From Oscillospiraceae bacterium (GTDB lineage: Bacteria; Bacillota; Clostridia; Oscillospirales; Ruminococcaceae), in NCBI GenBank assembly GCA_030539275.1, contig JAUNSK010000007.1, positions 1 through 64,000 on the forward strand: DNA of 64,000 nt, read 5' to 3'. The position numbers were made by a program, and so were the translations under genes. Positions 46,404 to 53,573 of this stretch are shown piece by piece. Each line of letters begins with the position of its first letter. Positions within the stretch are counted from its first letter, which is position 1. The notes below the pieces were generated by a model. That model was not told the DNA's origin, did no database searches, and saw nothing but the letters and a program-made list of their open reading frames with translations.

Positions 46404-46572
46404 CAAAATAATTACGGAAAAATTACATGCTGGATATGGCAGATGTATTTTTTATTCTGACTCCTGTAAACATGTTATTATTAAAACATGAAAAATATTA
46501 TGAGGACGATATACTCCTGAAAATATGAAAAGCGACTCAGCCTGAATACTGTTGCCGGTTTTCACAACAGCA

Positions 46573-46622
46573 TAATAAAAACGGGGCCACAGATACTTCA
46601 AAGCGAAGAATCTGTGGCCCCG
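46573..46622 (-). terminator. Terminator of micropeptide unit 2
   Basis: The perfect arms GGGGCCACAGAT (46583-46594) and ATCTGTGGCCCC (46610-46621) enclose a CTTC/GAAG inner stem, followed on the minus strand by a T run. Confidence 0.88.
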
Positions 46623-46662
46623 GATATATGTCAGATATTATGTATCTAAAGTTGTTTGATAA

Positions 46663-46716
46663 TTATGCGCAGAATGAACGAAGCCATTCGCAAAGTGAAG
46701 CAAATATGTTACACAT
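46663..46716 (-). CDS. 17-residue three-cysteine peptide, copy 2
   Basis: This gene encodes the same 17 residues as copy 1 and the 54 bases are the same. It has its own AGGAGG ribosome site (46726-46731), promoter and terminator, so each copy is an independent gene of about 175 transcribed bases. Two complete units with separate signals argue against a chance ORF. Function is unknown; see copy 1 for possibilities. Confidence 0.72.
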   Translation of the reverse strand: MCNIFASLCEWLRSFCA

Positions 46717-46759
46717 AGTTTAATACCTCCTGATTTATTTCCCTCTTTGGGATGACTTA

Positions 46760-46788
46760 ATTATAACACACTGGTTACACAATTGCAA
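46760..46788 (-). promoter_or_regulatory. Promoter of micropeptide unit 2
   Basis: On the minus strand TTGCAA (46783-46788) and TATAAT (46760-46765) are separated by 17 bases. The 11-base periodic GT(A/T) steps end at 46767, 46778, 46789, 46800 and 46811, the two outer ones as GTAATT. Confidence 0.78.
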
Positions 46789-46837
46789 CAAAATAATTAC
46801 GGAAAAATTACATACTGGATATGGCAGACGTATTTTA

Positions 46838-47005
46838 TATACTATGTCATTGCTGCTGATCCATTTGCATTATTTGTCCTGACCTTTCCGGCGCTGAGAA
46901 GGTAAGCAGGAAATATTATTGAGATCAAATCAAGCAGGCGGACCTGCCGGACATACTGTGCCGGCTGGTCCGTTTTATGGTACTGCTGCCAGCCCGTGAA
47001 TTAAT
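46838..47005. other. Spacer with a hairpin
   Basis: No gene is seen. A stem GGACC-CCGG...CCGG-GGTCC at about 46941-46974 is followed by a short T run on the plus strand. It may be a weak terminator or a remnant of another unit. Confidence 0.35.
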
Positions 47006-47042
47006 AAAACCGTCAGGAGTCTGTTTCCCTGACGGTTTTTCT
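47006..47042. terminator. Terminator after the zinc-ribbon membrane protein gene
   Basis: AAACCGTCAGG pairs with CCTGACGGTTTTT around a short loop; T runs are present on both strands. Confidence 0.8.
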
Positions 47043-47046
47043 ATTA

Positions 47047-47829
47047 TCAGTCTTTATTAAGATCTGTTTTCGGCTCACGCTCACTGTCATTATCTGATAT
47101 AACACCAGGATCTGAGCCTTCATTCCCGGCAGACGGTGCAGAAATGTTTACTGCCTCACCAGCTGACTGCACAGGCGTGTCAGTATTTACAGGCGGTGTC
47201 TGTCTGACTGGCGCCTGATTATCCGGGAAAGGTAATGCAGTTCCTCCGGCTGCCAGTTTTGCATTTTCGCTGCGGCTGAATACAACAAGAGATGCAGCAG
47301 CAGTTGCGACAAGCAGGATCATAACTATGTAATATCCACCGCTGGCCGAGACCTTAAGTCCATATTGCTTATAGTCCTTCAGGTCATAATATCCTGTAAA
47401 TGACCACTTTGAAACAGCCAGCATAAAAGCTGACAGAAGTGAAGGAGCAAATGCGAACTTCTTTATACTCTTCACAAGACTTATTCCCAGTGCAGCTGCG
47501 GCACATATAAATGAAATAGTGATAAAAGCATTTCCGGGCTTGTCACCGCCTTCAGGATCCTTTTCTGATGCTTCTCCTCCTGCCATAAGCTGAAAACCCG
47601 AATAACTTTCCTCATATTTCTCACCGTATGCTGAACATGATACAGTAAAGAAAGGAAGTGCAAAGCATATCAGCGTAATCAGCATTGCGATCCTGACAGC
47701 AAGGATGGAACCATGCTTTTTATTTTTTACCTGCTCGTTTTTGAGCTTTAACTGTTCTTCATTAATTTTTTCTCCGCACTTCGGACAAAACATACCTTCA
47801 AAATCTGCTCCACATTTTTTACACTGCAT
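47047..47829 (-). CDS. Zinc-ribbon membrane protein of unknown function
   Basis: The start is the ATG at 47829, with an AAGGTGG ribosome site; a TTG one codon earlier is less likely. The 260-residue product opens with a zinc ribbon (CKKCGADFEGMFCPKCGE, two CxxC knuckles). Four predicted helices follow (about 45-66, 100-120, 128-145, 165-185), with an extracytoplasmic loop after the first, and a disordered Pro/Asp-rich cytoplasmic tail ends it. Such proteins are common in clostridia and have no established role. It is monocistronic. Confidence 0.8.
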   Translation of the reverse strand: MQCKKCGADFEGMFCPKCGEKINEEQLKLKNEQVKNKKHGSILAVRIAMLITLICFALPFFTVSCSAYGEKYEESYSGFQLMAGGEASEKDPEGGDKPGNAFITISFICAAAALGISLVKSIKKFAFAPSLLSAFMLAVSKWSFTGYYDLKDYKQYGLKVSASGGYYIVMILLVATAAASLVVFSRSENAKLAAGGTALPFPDNQAPVRQTPPVNTDTPVQSAGEAVNISAPSAGNEGSDPGVISDNDSEREPKTDLNKD

Positions 47830-48012
47830 CAAAAAACCACCTTATCTCTTAATTTATATGGCACCGGCCAGTATCATCGGGGTAAGTAAATGAATAAAAA
47901 CCCTGTCATATGCTGATCCTTTTTTCATCTTATAAATATGTATGAAGCTTAACCGGATATAATTATTATAACCCAGTCCCGGCTATTTGTCAATATTTTC
48001 TAAATGACTGTA

Positions 48013-48055
48013 AAAAAAGGCTGCAGTGCAAACCTTATGGTTTTTCACTGCAGCC
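48013..48055 (-). terminator. Terminator after pnp
   Basis: GGCTGCAGTG pairs with CACTGCAGCC, with an inner AACC/GGTT stem; the minus-strand reading ends in seven T. Confidence 0.92.
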
Positions 48056-48064
48056 CTGAATTTA

Positions 48065-50194
48065 TTACTTCTGCGCGTTCTTTGCTTCTATTTCAGCAAG
48101 TGCATCTTTTCTTGAAAGATTTATTCTGCCCTGATTGTCTATTTCCATTACCTTGACTACTATTTCATCACCGATAGAAACGATATCTTCTACCTTTTCA
48201 ACACGTGATTTGTCAAGCTTTGAAATATGAACAAGTCCGTCCTTGCCGGGTGCAATTTCAACAAAAGCACCGAACTGCATTATACGTACGACCTTGCCCT
48301 TGTAAATAGCTCCAACCTCAGGATCATGAACAATAGTGTTGATGATAAGAAGAGCCTTTGAAGTCTTTTCCTTATCAATACCTGAGATGAATACAGAACC
48401 ATCTTCGCTTATATCGATCTTAACTTCACATTCAGCAGAGATCTTCTGGATTACCTTACCGCCCTGACCGATAACATCTCTGATCTTATCTACTGGAATC
48501 TTTGTCTTAACCATCTTAGGCGCAAACTCATTTACTGAATCTCTTGGTTTGCTGATAGCCTTGAGCATTATTTCATCAAGAATATACATACGTGCTTTTC
48601 TTGTCTTTTCAAAAGCTTCCTTTATAATAGCTGGTGTAAGACCGTCAACCTTGATATCAACCTGGATAGCTGTAATACCGTTCTTTGTGCCGCCAACCTT
48701 GAAGTCCATATCTCCGAAGAAGTCCTCAAGTCCCTGAATATCTACCATAGTCATGAATTCATCACTGTCAGGCTTTGTGATAAGACCACATGATATACCT
48801 GCAACAGGTTCCTTGATAGGAACACCGGCATCCATGAGTGCAAGTGTTGATCCGCATATTGAACCCTGTGATGTTGAACCGTTTGATGAGAGAACTTCTG
48901 ATACAAGTCTGAGTGCATACGGGAAGTCTTCAACTGAAGGAATAACAGGTTCAAGAGCTCTTTCTGCAAGTGCGCCATGTCCTATTTCTCTTCTTCCTGG
49001 TCCGCGGCTTGGTTTTGTTTCACCAACAGAATATGAAGGGAAATTATACTGATGCATATATCTCTTTGTTTCTTCTTCATCAAGTCCGTCAATCTTCTGT
49101 GAATCGCTTACAGGACCGAGTGTAGCAACTGTAAGAACCTGAGTCTGTCCTCTTGTAAACAAACCTGAACCGTGAACACGAGGAAGAAGTCCTACCTCTG
49201 CAGCCAGAGGTCTGATTTCATCTATTGCTCTGCCGTCAACACGCTTACCTTCATACAGCCAGCTTCTTACGATCTTCTTCTGGAGCTTGTAGATGCATTC
49301 GTCTATCATAAGTTCCTTTTCAGGATACTCTTCGTCAAACTTTTCATGAATATCATCAACGATAGGTGCAAGTCTTTCTTCTCTGATATTTTTGTCATCA
49401 GTATCAAGAGCAGCCTTTACACGTTCACTTGCAAATGCTTCGATTGCATCAAACATGTCATGGTCAACTTCCTGAGATTCAAACTCAAACTTCTTCTTGC
49501 CTATCTGCTTCTGGATATCGCTGATAAATGCAACGATCTTCTTTATTTCTTCATGACCGAACAGAATAGCTTCGAGCATCTTGTCTTCAGGTACTTCTTT
49601 AGCACCTGCTTCGATCATAACGATCTTTTCCATTGAACCTGCTACTGTAAGGTTAAGGTCATTGTGTGCTCTCTGTTCAAGTGTCGGGTTAATTACAAGC
49701 TCACCGTCAACAAGTCCTACGCTTACGCCTGCAATAGGTCCGTTCCACGGAATATCAGAAATTGAGATGGCAATTGAAGTTGCGATCATTCCTACGATCT
49801 CAGGTGCGTTATCAGGTTCAACAGCAAGAACTGTCATAACAACTGAAACATCATTTCTCATATCCTTAGGGAAAAGAGGTCTGATAGGTCTGTCTACAAC
49901 TCTTGATGTGAGAATTGCCTTTTCAGTAGGCTTACCTTCTCTTTTTGTAAATGAGCCAGGAATCTTACCTACGGAATAAAGTCTTTCCTCATAATCTACT
50001 GAAAGAGGAAAGAAATCAACGCCCTCTCTTGGCTTTGCGCTTGCTGTAACATTGGCCATTACTACAGTATCACCGTATCTTACCCAGCATGAACCGTTTG
50101 AAAGTCCGCATACCTTACCGGTTTCAACAACAAGCGGTCTTCCGCCGAATGTTGTCTCAAATTTTCTGTACTGATCAAATGTTTTTAATCCCAT
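48065..50194 (-). CDS. pnp: Polyribonucleotide nucleotidyltransferase (PNPase)
   Basis: The 709-residue phosphorolytic 3'-5' exoribonuclease has two RNase PH domains (about 1-215 and 310-550), a linking helical domain, then KH (about 555-615, IRDVIGQGGKVIQKI) and S1 (about 622-695, GAIYKGKVVRIMQFGAFVEI partly quoted) RNA-binding domains. The active-site region GSTSQGSICGSTLALMDAG is intact. It is downstream of rpsO, the usual bacterial order. A GGAGG ribosome site precedes the ATG, and a long hairpin occupies the leader. Confidence 0.98.
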   Translation of the reverse strand: MGLKTFDQYRKFETTFGGRPLVVETGKVCGLSNGSCWVRYGDTVVMANVTASAKPREGVDFFPLSVDYEERLYSVGKIPGSFTKREGKPTEKAILTSRVVDRPIRPLFPKDMRNDVSVVMTVLAVEPDNAPEIVGMIATSIAISISDIPWNGPIAGVSVGLVDGELVINPTLEQRAHNDLNLTVAGSMEKIVMIEAGAKEVPEDKMLEAILFGHEEIKKIVAFISDIQKQIGKKKFEFESQEVDHDMFDAIEAFASERVKAALDTDDKNIREERLAPIVDDIHEKFDEEYPEKELMIDECIYKLQKKIVRSWLYEGKRVDGRAIDEIRPLAAEVGLLPRVHGSGLFTRGQTQVLTVATLGPVSDSQKIDGLDEEETKRYMHQYNFPSYSVGETKPSRGPGRREIGHGALAERALEPVIPSVEDFPYALRLVSEVLSSNGSTSQGSICGSTLALMDAGVPIKEPVAGISCGLITKPDSDEFMTMVDIQGLEDFFGDMDFKVGGTKNGITAIQVDIKVDGLTPAIIKEAFEKTRKARMYILDEIMLKAISKPRDSVNEFAPKMVKTKIPVDKIRDVIGQGGKVIQKISAECEVKIDISEDGSVFISGIDKEKTSKALLIINTIVHDPEVGAIYKGKVVRIMQFGAFVEIAPGKDGLVHISKLDKSRVEKVEDIVSIGDEIVVKVMEIDNQGRINLSRKDALAEIEAKNAQK

Positions 50195-50223
50195 ATTATT
50201 TCCGCCTCCATAATTTTTAATTT

Positions 50224-50298
50224 AAGGCAGTATATTTAGCAATAAATCAAACACTCAGTAAATGAATGCTTGGTTTAATGCTAAAACATCACTGCCTC
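50224..50298 (-). promoter_or_regulatory. Long stem-loop in the pnp leader
   Basis: AGGCAGT and ACTGCCT at the ends, TAGCA/TGCTA inside, and further pairings give an imperfect stem of over 25 pairs directly upstream of pnp. In E. coli, RNase III cleaves such a leader stem and PNPase then represses its own synthesis. A similar autocontrol here is inference from position and shape. Confidence 0.6.
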
Positions 50299-50332
50299 AG
50301 ATTTTCCTGAAAAATTTTTTTCAAGTAATGCT

Positions 50333-50371
50333 TAAAAGGCAGAAAGGATTACTCCAAACTGCCTTTTGTTA
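50333..50371 (-). terminator. Terminator or processing hairpin after rpsO
   Basis: The arms AAAAGGCAG and CTGCCTTTT follow the rpsO stop. The T run is short, so some read-through into pnp is likely. Confidence 0.7.
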
Positions 50372-50638
50372 TTACTTACGTAAACCAAGCTTGCTTACAA
50401 CAGCACGATATCTGTTGATGTCTTTCTTCATAAGGTAGTTAAGAAGGTTACGTCTGTGACCAACCATCTTAAGAAGACCTCTTCTTGAATGATGATCCTT
50501 CTTATGAACCTTAAGATGTTCAGTAAGATCATTGATTCTTCTTGTTAATATAGCTATCTGAACTTCAGGGGATCCTGTATCCTTTTCATGAGTTCTGTTA
50601 GCATCAATAACAGCTGTTTTTTCTTCTTTGAGTAACAT
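50372..50638 (-). CDS. rpsO: 30S ribosomal protein S15
   Basis: The start at 50638 ([11 protein letters not shown]) has a GAGGTG ribosome site; the frame stays open 12 codons further with no support. The 88-residue product has standard S15 length and the signature region [32 protein letters not shown] (partly conserved as LxxHLxxHxKDxHSRRGL). S15 binds 16S rRNA early in small-subunit assembly. It is followed by pnp. Confidence 0.98.
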   Translation of the reverse strand: MLLKEEKTAVIDANRTHEKDTGSPEVQIAILTRRINDLTEHLKVHKKDHHSRRGLLKMVGHRRNLLNYLMKKDINRYRAVVSKLGLRK

Positions 50639-50732
50639 TAGTTTCACCTCTTTGCAAATTTTAACCGATAACATAGGGTAAGGCAGGTAAATCTCCCTAT
50701 CGGGCTTTCTCCAGATCCCAAGTACACGGTAC
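50639..50732 (-). promoter_or_regulatory. rpsO leader with candidate S15-binding fold
   Basis: The roughly 95-base leader contains CCGAT-AGGG...CCCT-ATGTT-ATCGG, a stem with a five-base bulge just upstream of the ribosome site. S15 leaders in several bacteria fold to bind S15 and block translation. This is a positional and structural analogy only. Confidence 0.45.
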
Positions 50733-50739
50733 GAGTTAC

Positions 50740-50768
50740 ATTATATCACATAATATTTTTTTTGTAAA
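50740..50768 (-). promoter_or_regulatory. rpsO promoter
   Basis: On the minus strand TTTACA (50763-50768) and TATAAT (50740-50745) are 17 bases apart. Confidence 0.8.
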
Positions 50769-50774
50769 GTTTTT

Positions 50775-51614
50775 TTACGAAATAGTTTTTCCCTTTTTCC
50801 TCTTTTTGATCTCAACAGGTTTTTCCCTGCCGCCCATATCCTCAAAAACAGTCATATCAGGATCAGCCTCATAATCAGGAAGCTCAGGATTAACTTCGCC
50901 TCTTCTCTCATAATACGGGTTGATAACATACTTCTGAACTACAGGATAGCAGTTATAGCAGACAATAAATCCGATAAATGATGCCGGGAAAAACAGATAG
51001 AAAAGCAGAAACTGCAAATTAACAAAAACGAGAAGTATACACAGTGCAATTATAGCCAGTGAGAGGAATAATGTTCCGAGATTCTGCTTTGGTGCAAGGA
51101 ATGTCAGTGCCAGCGAATTCTTGATAACATTTTTCATAGACAGATCAGTTGACACCATCATCATATACATATAAAAGTTCATTATTGAAAACATGATCGC
51201 TGCACTCAGCGTCAGTGCAAATATAACATAATAGAGATTGTTTCCCGTTGCTGCTGCAAACCTCGGATACATATAGCATCCTGCAGTCACACCTGCAAAT
51301 GCAAGTACATCAAATATTCCAAGCAGCAGAGATCTGAAAAAGTTCTTTTTGAATGCTTCAAAAAAATCAGACCAGACATATGCATTTTTATCTATGGAAT
51401 AGTTTTTAAGAACCTTTGTAAGTCCTGCTGTAGCAGGTCCTATTGTAATAACAGGAATACAAAACAGTACATAAATAAAATTTATCGCAAACAGCTTCCA
51501 TATACGTACCCAGACGATTTCAAAGAACAGCGAAAATCTGCTCTTACCCATAGAGCTTTTGGAGATTCCTCTTCCGGACTTCTGAAAATCTCCCAAACCA
51601 AAAAAACCAGCCAA
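50775..51614 (-). CDS. YesL-like (DUF624) membrane protein
   Basis: The 279-residue protein has about five helices. The early segment WKLFAINFIYVLFCIPVITIGPATAGL (partly quoted) is the hallmark of YesL-like proteins, which often sit near carbohydrate transport genes and have no proven function. The C-terminus is hydrophilic, with an acidic patch and a basic end (KKRKKGK). It may be co-transcribed with the SpoIIM-like gene 78 bases upstream. Confidence 0.85.
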   Translation of the reverse strand: MAGFFGLGDFQKSGRGISKSSMGKSRFSLFFEIVWVRIWKLFAINFIYVLFCIPVITIGPATAGLTKVLKNYSIDKNAYVWSDFFEAFKKNFFRSLLLGIFDVLAFAGVTAGCYMYPRFAAATGNNLYYVIFALTLSAAIMFSIMNFYMYMMMVSTDLSMKNVIKNSLALTFLAPKQNLGTLFLSLAIIALCILLVFVNLQFLLFYLFFPASFIGFIVCYNCYPVVQKYVINPYYERRGEVNPELPDYEADPDMTVFEDMGGREKPVEIKKRKKGKTIS

Positions 51615-51692
51615 ATTTTCTACACTCCTTAATTTTATGCCGATGTATCACAGACATACATCAGCTGTCATGTTTTTTATTTAATAATATTT

Positions 51693-52310
51693 TTACGGGA
51701 TAAGCATGTCAGTTGTGAAGTATGTAATTACACAGTCAATAACTGCTGAAATAAGAACCAGGAACAACAGAACAGCAAATCTGATCATATACAGTTTAAG
51801 CTCCGGCCGTTCTTCATCATCAGGAAGTCTGCGGACTATATATAGAAAGCTGAGATTTGAGAACCTGACTGATTCTCTGACTGCCAGCAGAAGTATGACA
51901 GAAGTAAACAGAGCATGAGGAAGTACCATTATTATTACTGCAGGGACTGCCCTGCTTCCATACAGTCCATACATATATGATACTGCCATCCCAAGGGCTG
52001 CACCCCTGTAAAACAGAAGAGAGATCGAGATGAGCTGGGATATAGCACAGAATCCGGACAGCATAAGCAATATCACAAACATCGACGTCCATGATACTGA
52101 TCTGTAAAATACTGAAATTACAGACTGCTGCTGTGACAGTTTAATAAATCCATGACTCAGCTTGTCAGATAAAAATACTGCCTTGTTGTCAGTCAAACAG
52201 TAAAATATCGTACCTGCTGCAATTCCGGCTGCAAGCACACACATCAGAAGAGTGAGCACCCGCATACGCTTTATATCCTCCGGGGCATACTTTGTTTCTT
52301 TTAATGTCAT
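51693..52310 (-). CDS. SpoIIM-like membrane protein
   Basis: The ATG at 52310 has an AAAGGA ribosome site eight bases upstream and is preferred over the ATG three codons earlier. The 205-residue product has five or so helices, with the central FYRGAALGMAVSYMYGLYG and LPHALFTSVILLLAVRESVRF, matching the stage II sporulation protein M/DUF95 pattern. In Bacillus SpoIIM acts in engulfment with SpoIID and SpoIIP. Whether this organism sporulates cannot be told here. Confidence 0.8.
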   Translation of the reverse strand: MTLKETKYAPEDIKRMRVLTLLMCVLAAGIAAGTIFYCLTDNKAVFLSDKLSHGFIKLSQQQSVISVFYRSVSWTSMFVILLMLSGFCAISQLISISLLFYRGAALGMAVSYMYGLYGSRAVPAVIIMVLPHALFTSVILLLAVRESVRFSNLSFLYIVRRLPDDEERPELKLYMIRFAVLLFLVLISAVIDCVITYFTTDMLIP

Positions 52311-52471
52311 ATCCATCATCCTTTAACTTTTATTTTTCCTTGTATTTGTTTTCAGGAATAAAATTTTGTATTAGTAAAGAATATGTTTGTCCGGATTGAA
52401 ATATGACCATGAAAAATAAATGCACACAACCAGAAACCTGCGCCCGGATTTATATTTACATGCTTTTTTCT

Positions 52472-53278
52472 TTATTTGTTATTGTCTGATAATTCATATG
52501 CACGTTTTGTACAGCTGTCACATGCATTGATTACGACCTGTGTGAGATTTCCCTCATACAGTCTGTCAAGTCCTGCAAGGGTCGTACCGCCTGGTGAAGA
52601 TACCATTTTTATAAGCTCATCTATAGAATATCCTGAATCAGTTATCATCTTAGCTGAACCGGTAAGAGTTGCAGCGAAGAGCTCTGATGAAGTTTCTTCA
52701 GGTATATCCACGCTTTTTGCGTACTCTATAAAGCCCTTTGCAAAAAGATAAATAAAAGCCGGGCTGCTTCCGTTTATAGCTATTATCTCTTTCATCCTGT
52801 CAGCCGGGAGCACTGCTATCCTGCCGCATGCGGCAAATATGCTGCATATAAGTCCGAATTCCTCATCGCTTACAGGATCTACCTTTGCAAGTGCCGTAGC
52901 ACCGCAACCGAGCAGAAGAGGTGTGTTTGGCATAACAAGAACTGCCTTCAGATCATCTATAGTCTGACTCTTGAGATACTCACCGGTAATGCCTGCAGCT
53001 ATTGAAACAATAACCTTCTGATTTGTCACTGCAGGACGTATTGTCTCTAATACGCCGGGAAGCACCTGAGGCTTAACAGCCAGAAAGATATAATCGCACT
53101 TTTCAACAAGATCACACTCAGATGTACATATCATTGCACCTGTCCTGACTGCTTTTTCCCTTGCGCTTTCATTCACATCAAATGCATACAGTGTGATATC
53201 ATCTATATTACTGTTTGAAATACCGTTCATGATTGCGAATCCCATATTGCCTGTACCAAGAAAACCGATTTTTTTCAT
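52472..53278 (-). CDS. proC: Pyrroline-5-carboxylate reductase
   Basis: The start at 53278 has a GGAGG ribosome site; the frame is open for another 33 codons without one. The 268-residue enzyme makes the last step of proline synthesis. It has an N-terminal Rossmann fold (KIGFLGTGNMGFAIMNG), the segment VKPQVLPGVL, and the C-terminal dimerisation signature near VSSPGGTTLAGLDRL. No other proline gene is adjacent. Confidence 0.96.
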   Translation of the reverse strand: MKKIGFLGTGNMGFAIMNGISNSNIDDITLYAFDVNESAREKAVRTGAMICTSECDLVEKCDYIFLAVKPQVLPGVLETIRPAVTNQKVIVSIAAGITGEYLKSQTIDDLKAVLVMPNTPLLLGCGATALAKVDPVSDEEFGLICSIFAACGRIAVLPADRMKEIIAINGSSPAFIYLFAKGFIEYAKSVDIPEETSSELFAATLTGSAKMITDSGYSIDELIKMVSSPGGTTLAGLDRLYEGNLTQVVINACDSCTKRAYELSDNNK

Positions 53279-53573
53279 GTTTGTTCCTCCGGATAAAATA
53301 TTTTGACATTTATAATTATACACGACAGGGCCCAGATTATCAAGGATTTTTATTTTAAATTGCCTGAACGTGCGCAATGTTTTAATAATATTATGTCACC
53401 TATATATTTCAAGACATCGGGAGAAATCAGTGACATAAAAAAAACATATCAATATAGTGTAAAAACTCATCAAAATGGGATAAACAAAAAGGAATTTTTT
53501 GTGATACAATATGCTCATATAAAAATATCTCATTCTATTTTCATTCATTTTATTTATACTGGAGGATTAAAAA

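Larger units (their letters stand above)
46130..46452 (-). repeat. Tandem repeat unit 1 (micropeptide transcription unit)
   Basis: This block and the block at 46515-46837 are near-identical direct repeats with a 385-bp period. Each holds, on the minus strand, a promoter, a ribosome site, a 17-codon gene, about 40 fully conserved 3' bases and a terminator. The left edge shares the last bases of the permease gene. There are no terminal inverted repeats, and no target duplication was seen. Confidence 0.85.
46515..46837 (-). repeat. Tandem repeat unit 2 (micropeptide transcription unit)
   Basis: This is the second copy of the 385-bp-period repeat. The coding sequence and about 40 bases after it are the same as in unit 1. 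Differences cluster in hairpin loops and in paired terminator positions. A remnant of the permease 3' end (ATGAGGAC) lies at 46500-46507, just before this copy, and marks the duplication edge. Confidence 0.85.

Noticed and set aside
46130-46837. The 385-bp tandem repeats as a MITE or insertion-sequence pair
   Set aside because: No terminal inverted repeats and no transposase, and each unit has a full promoter, ribosome site, ORF and terminator. A simple tandem duplication of a gene unit explains them better.
49172-49636. Open frame of 154 codons on the plus strand inside pnp
   Set aside because: It is antisense to well-conserved PNPase coding sequence, has no ribosome site, and encodes a low-quality Phe/Leu-rich product.
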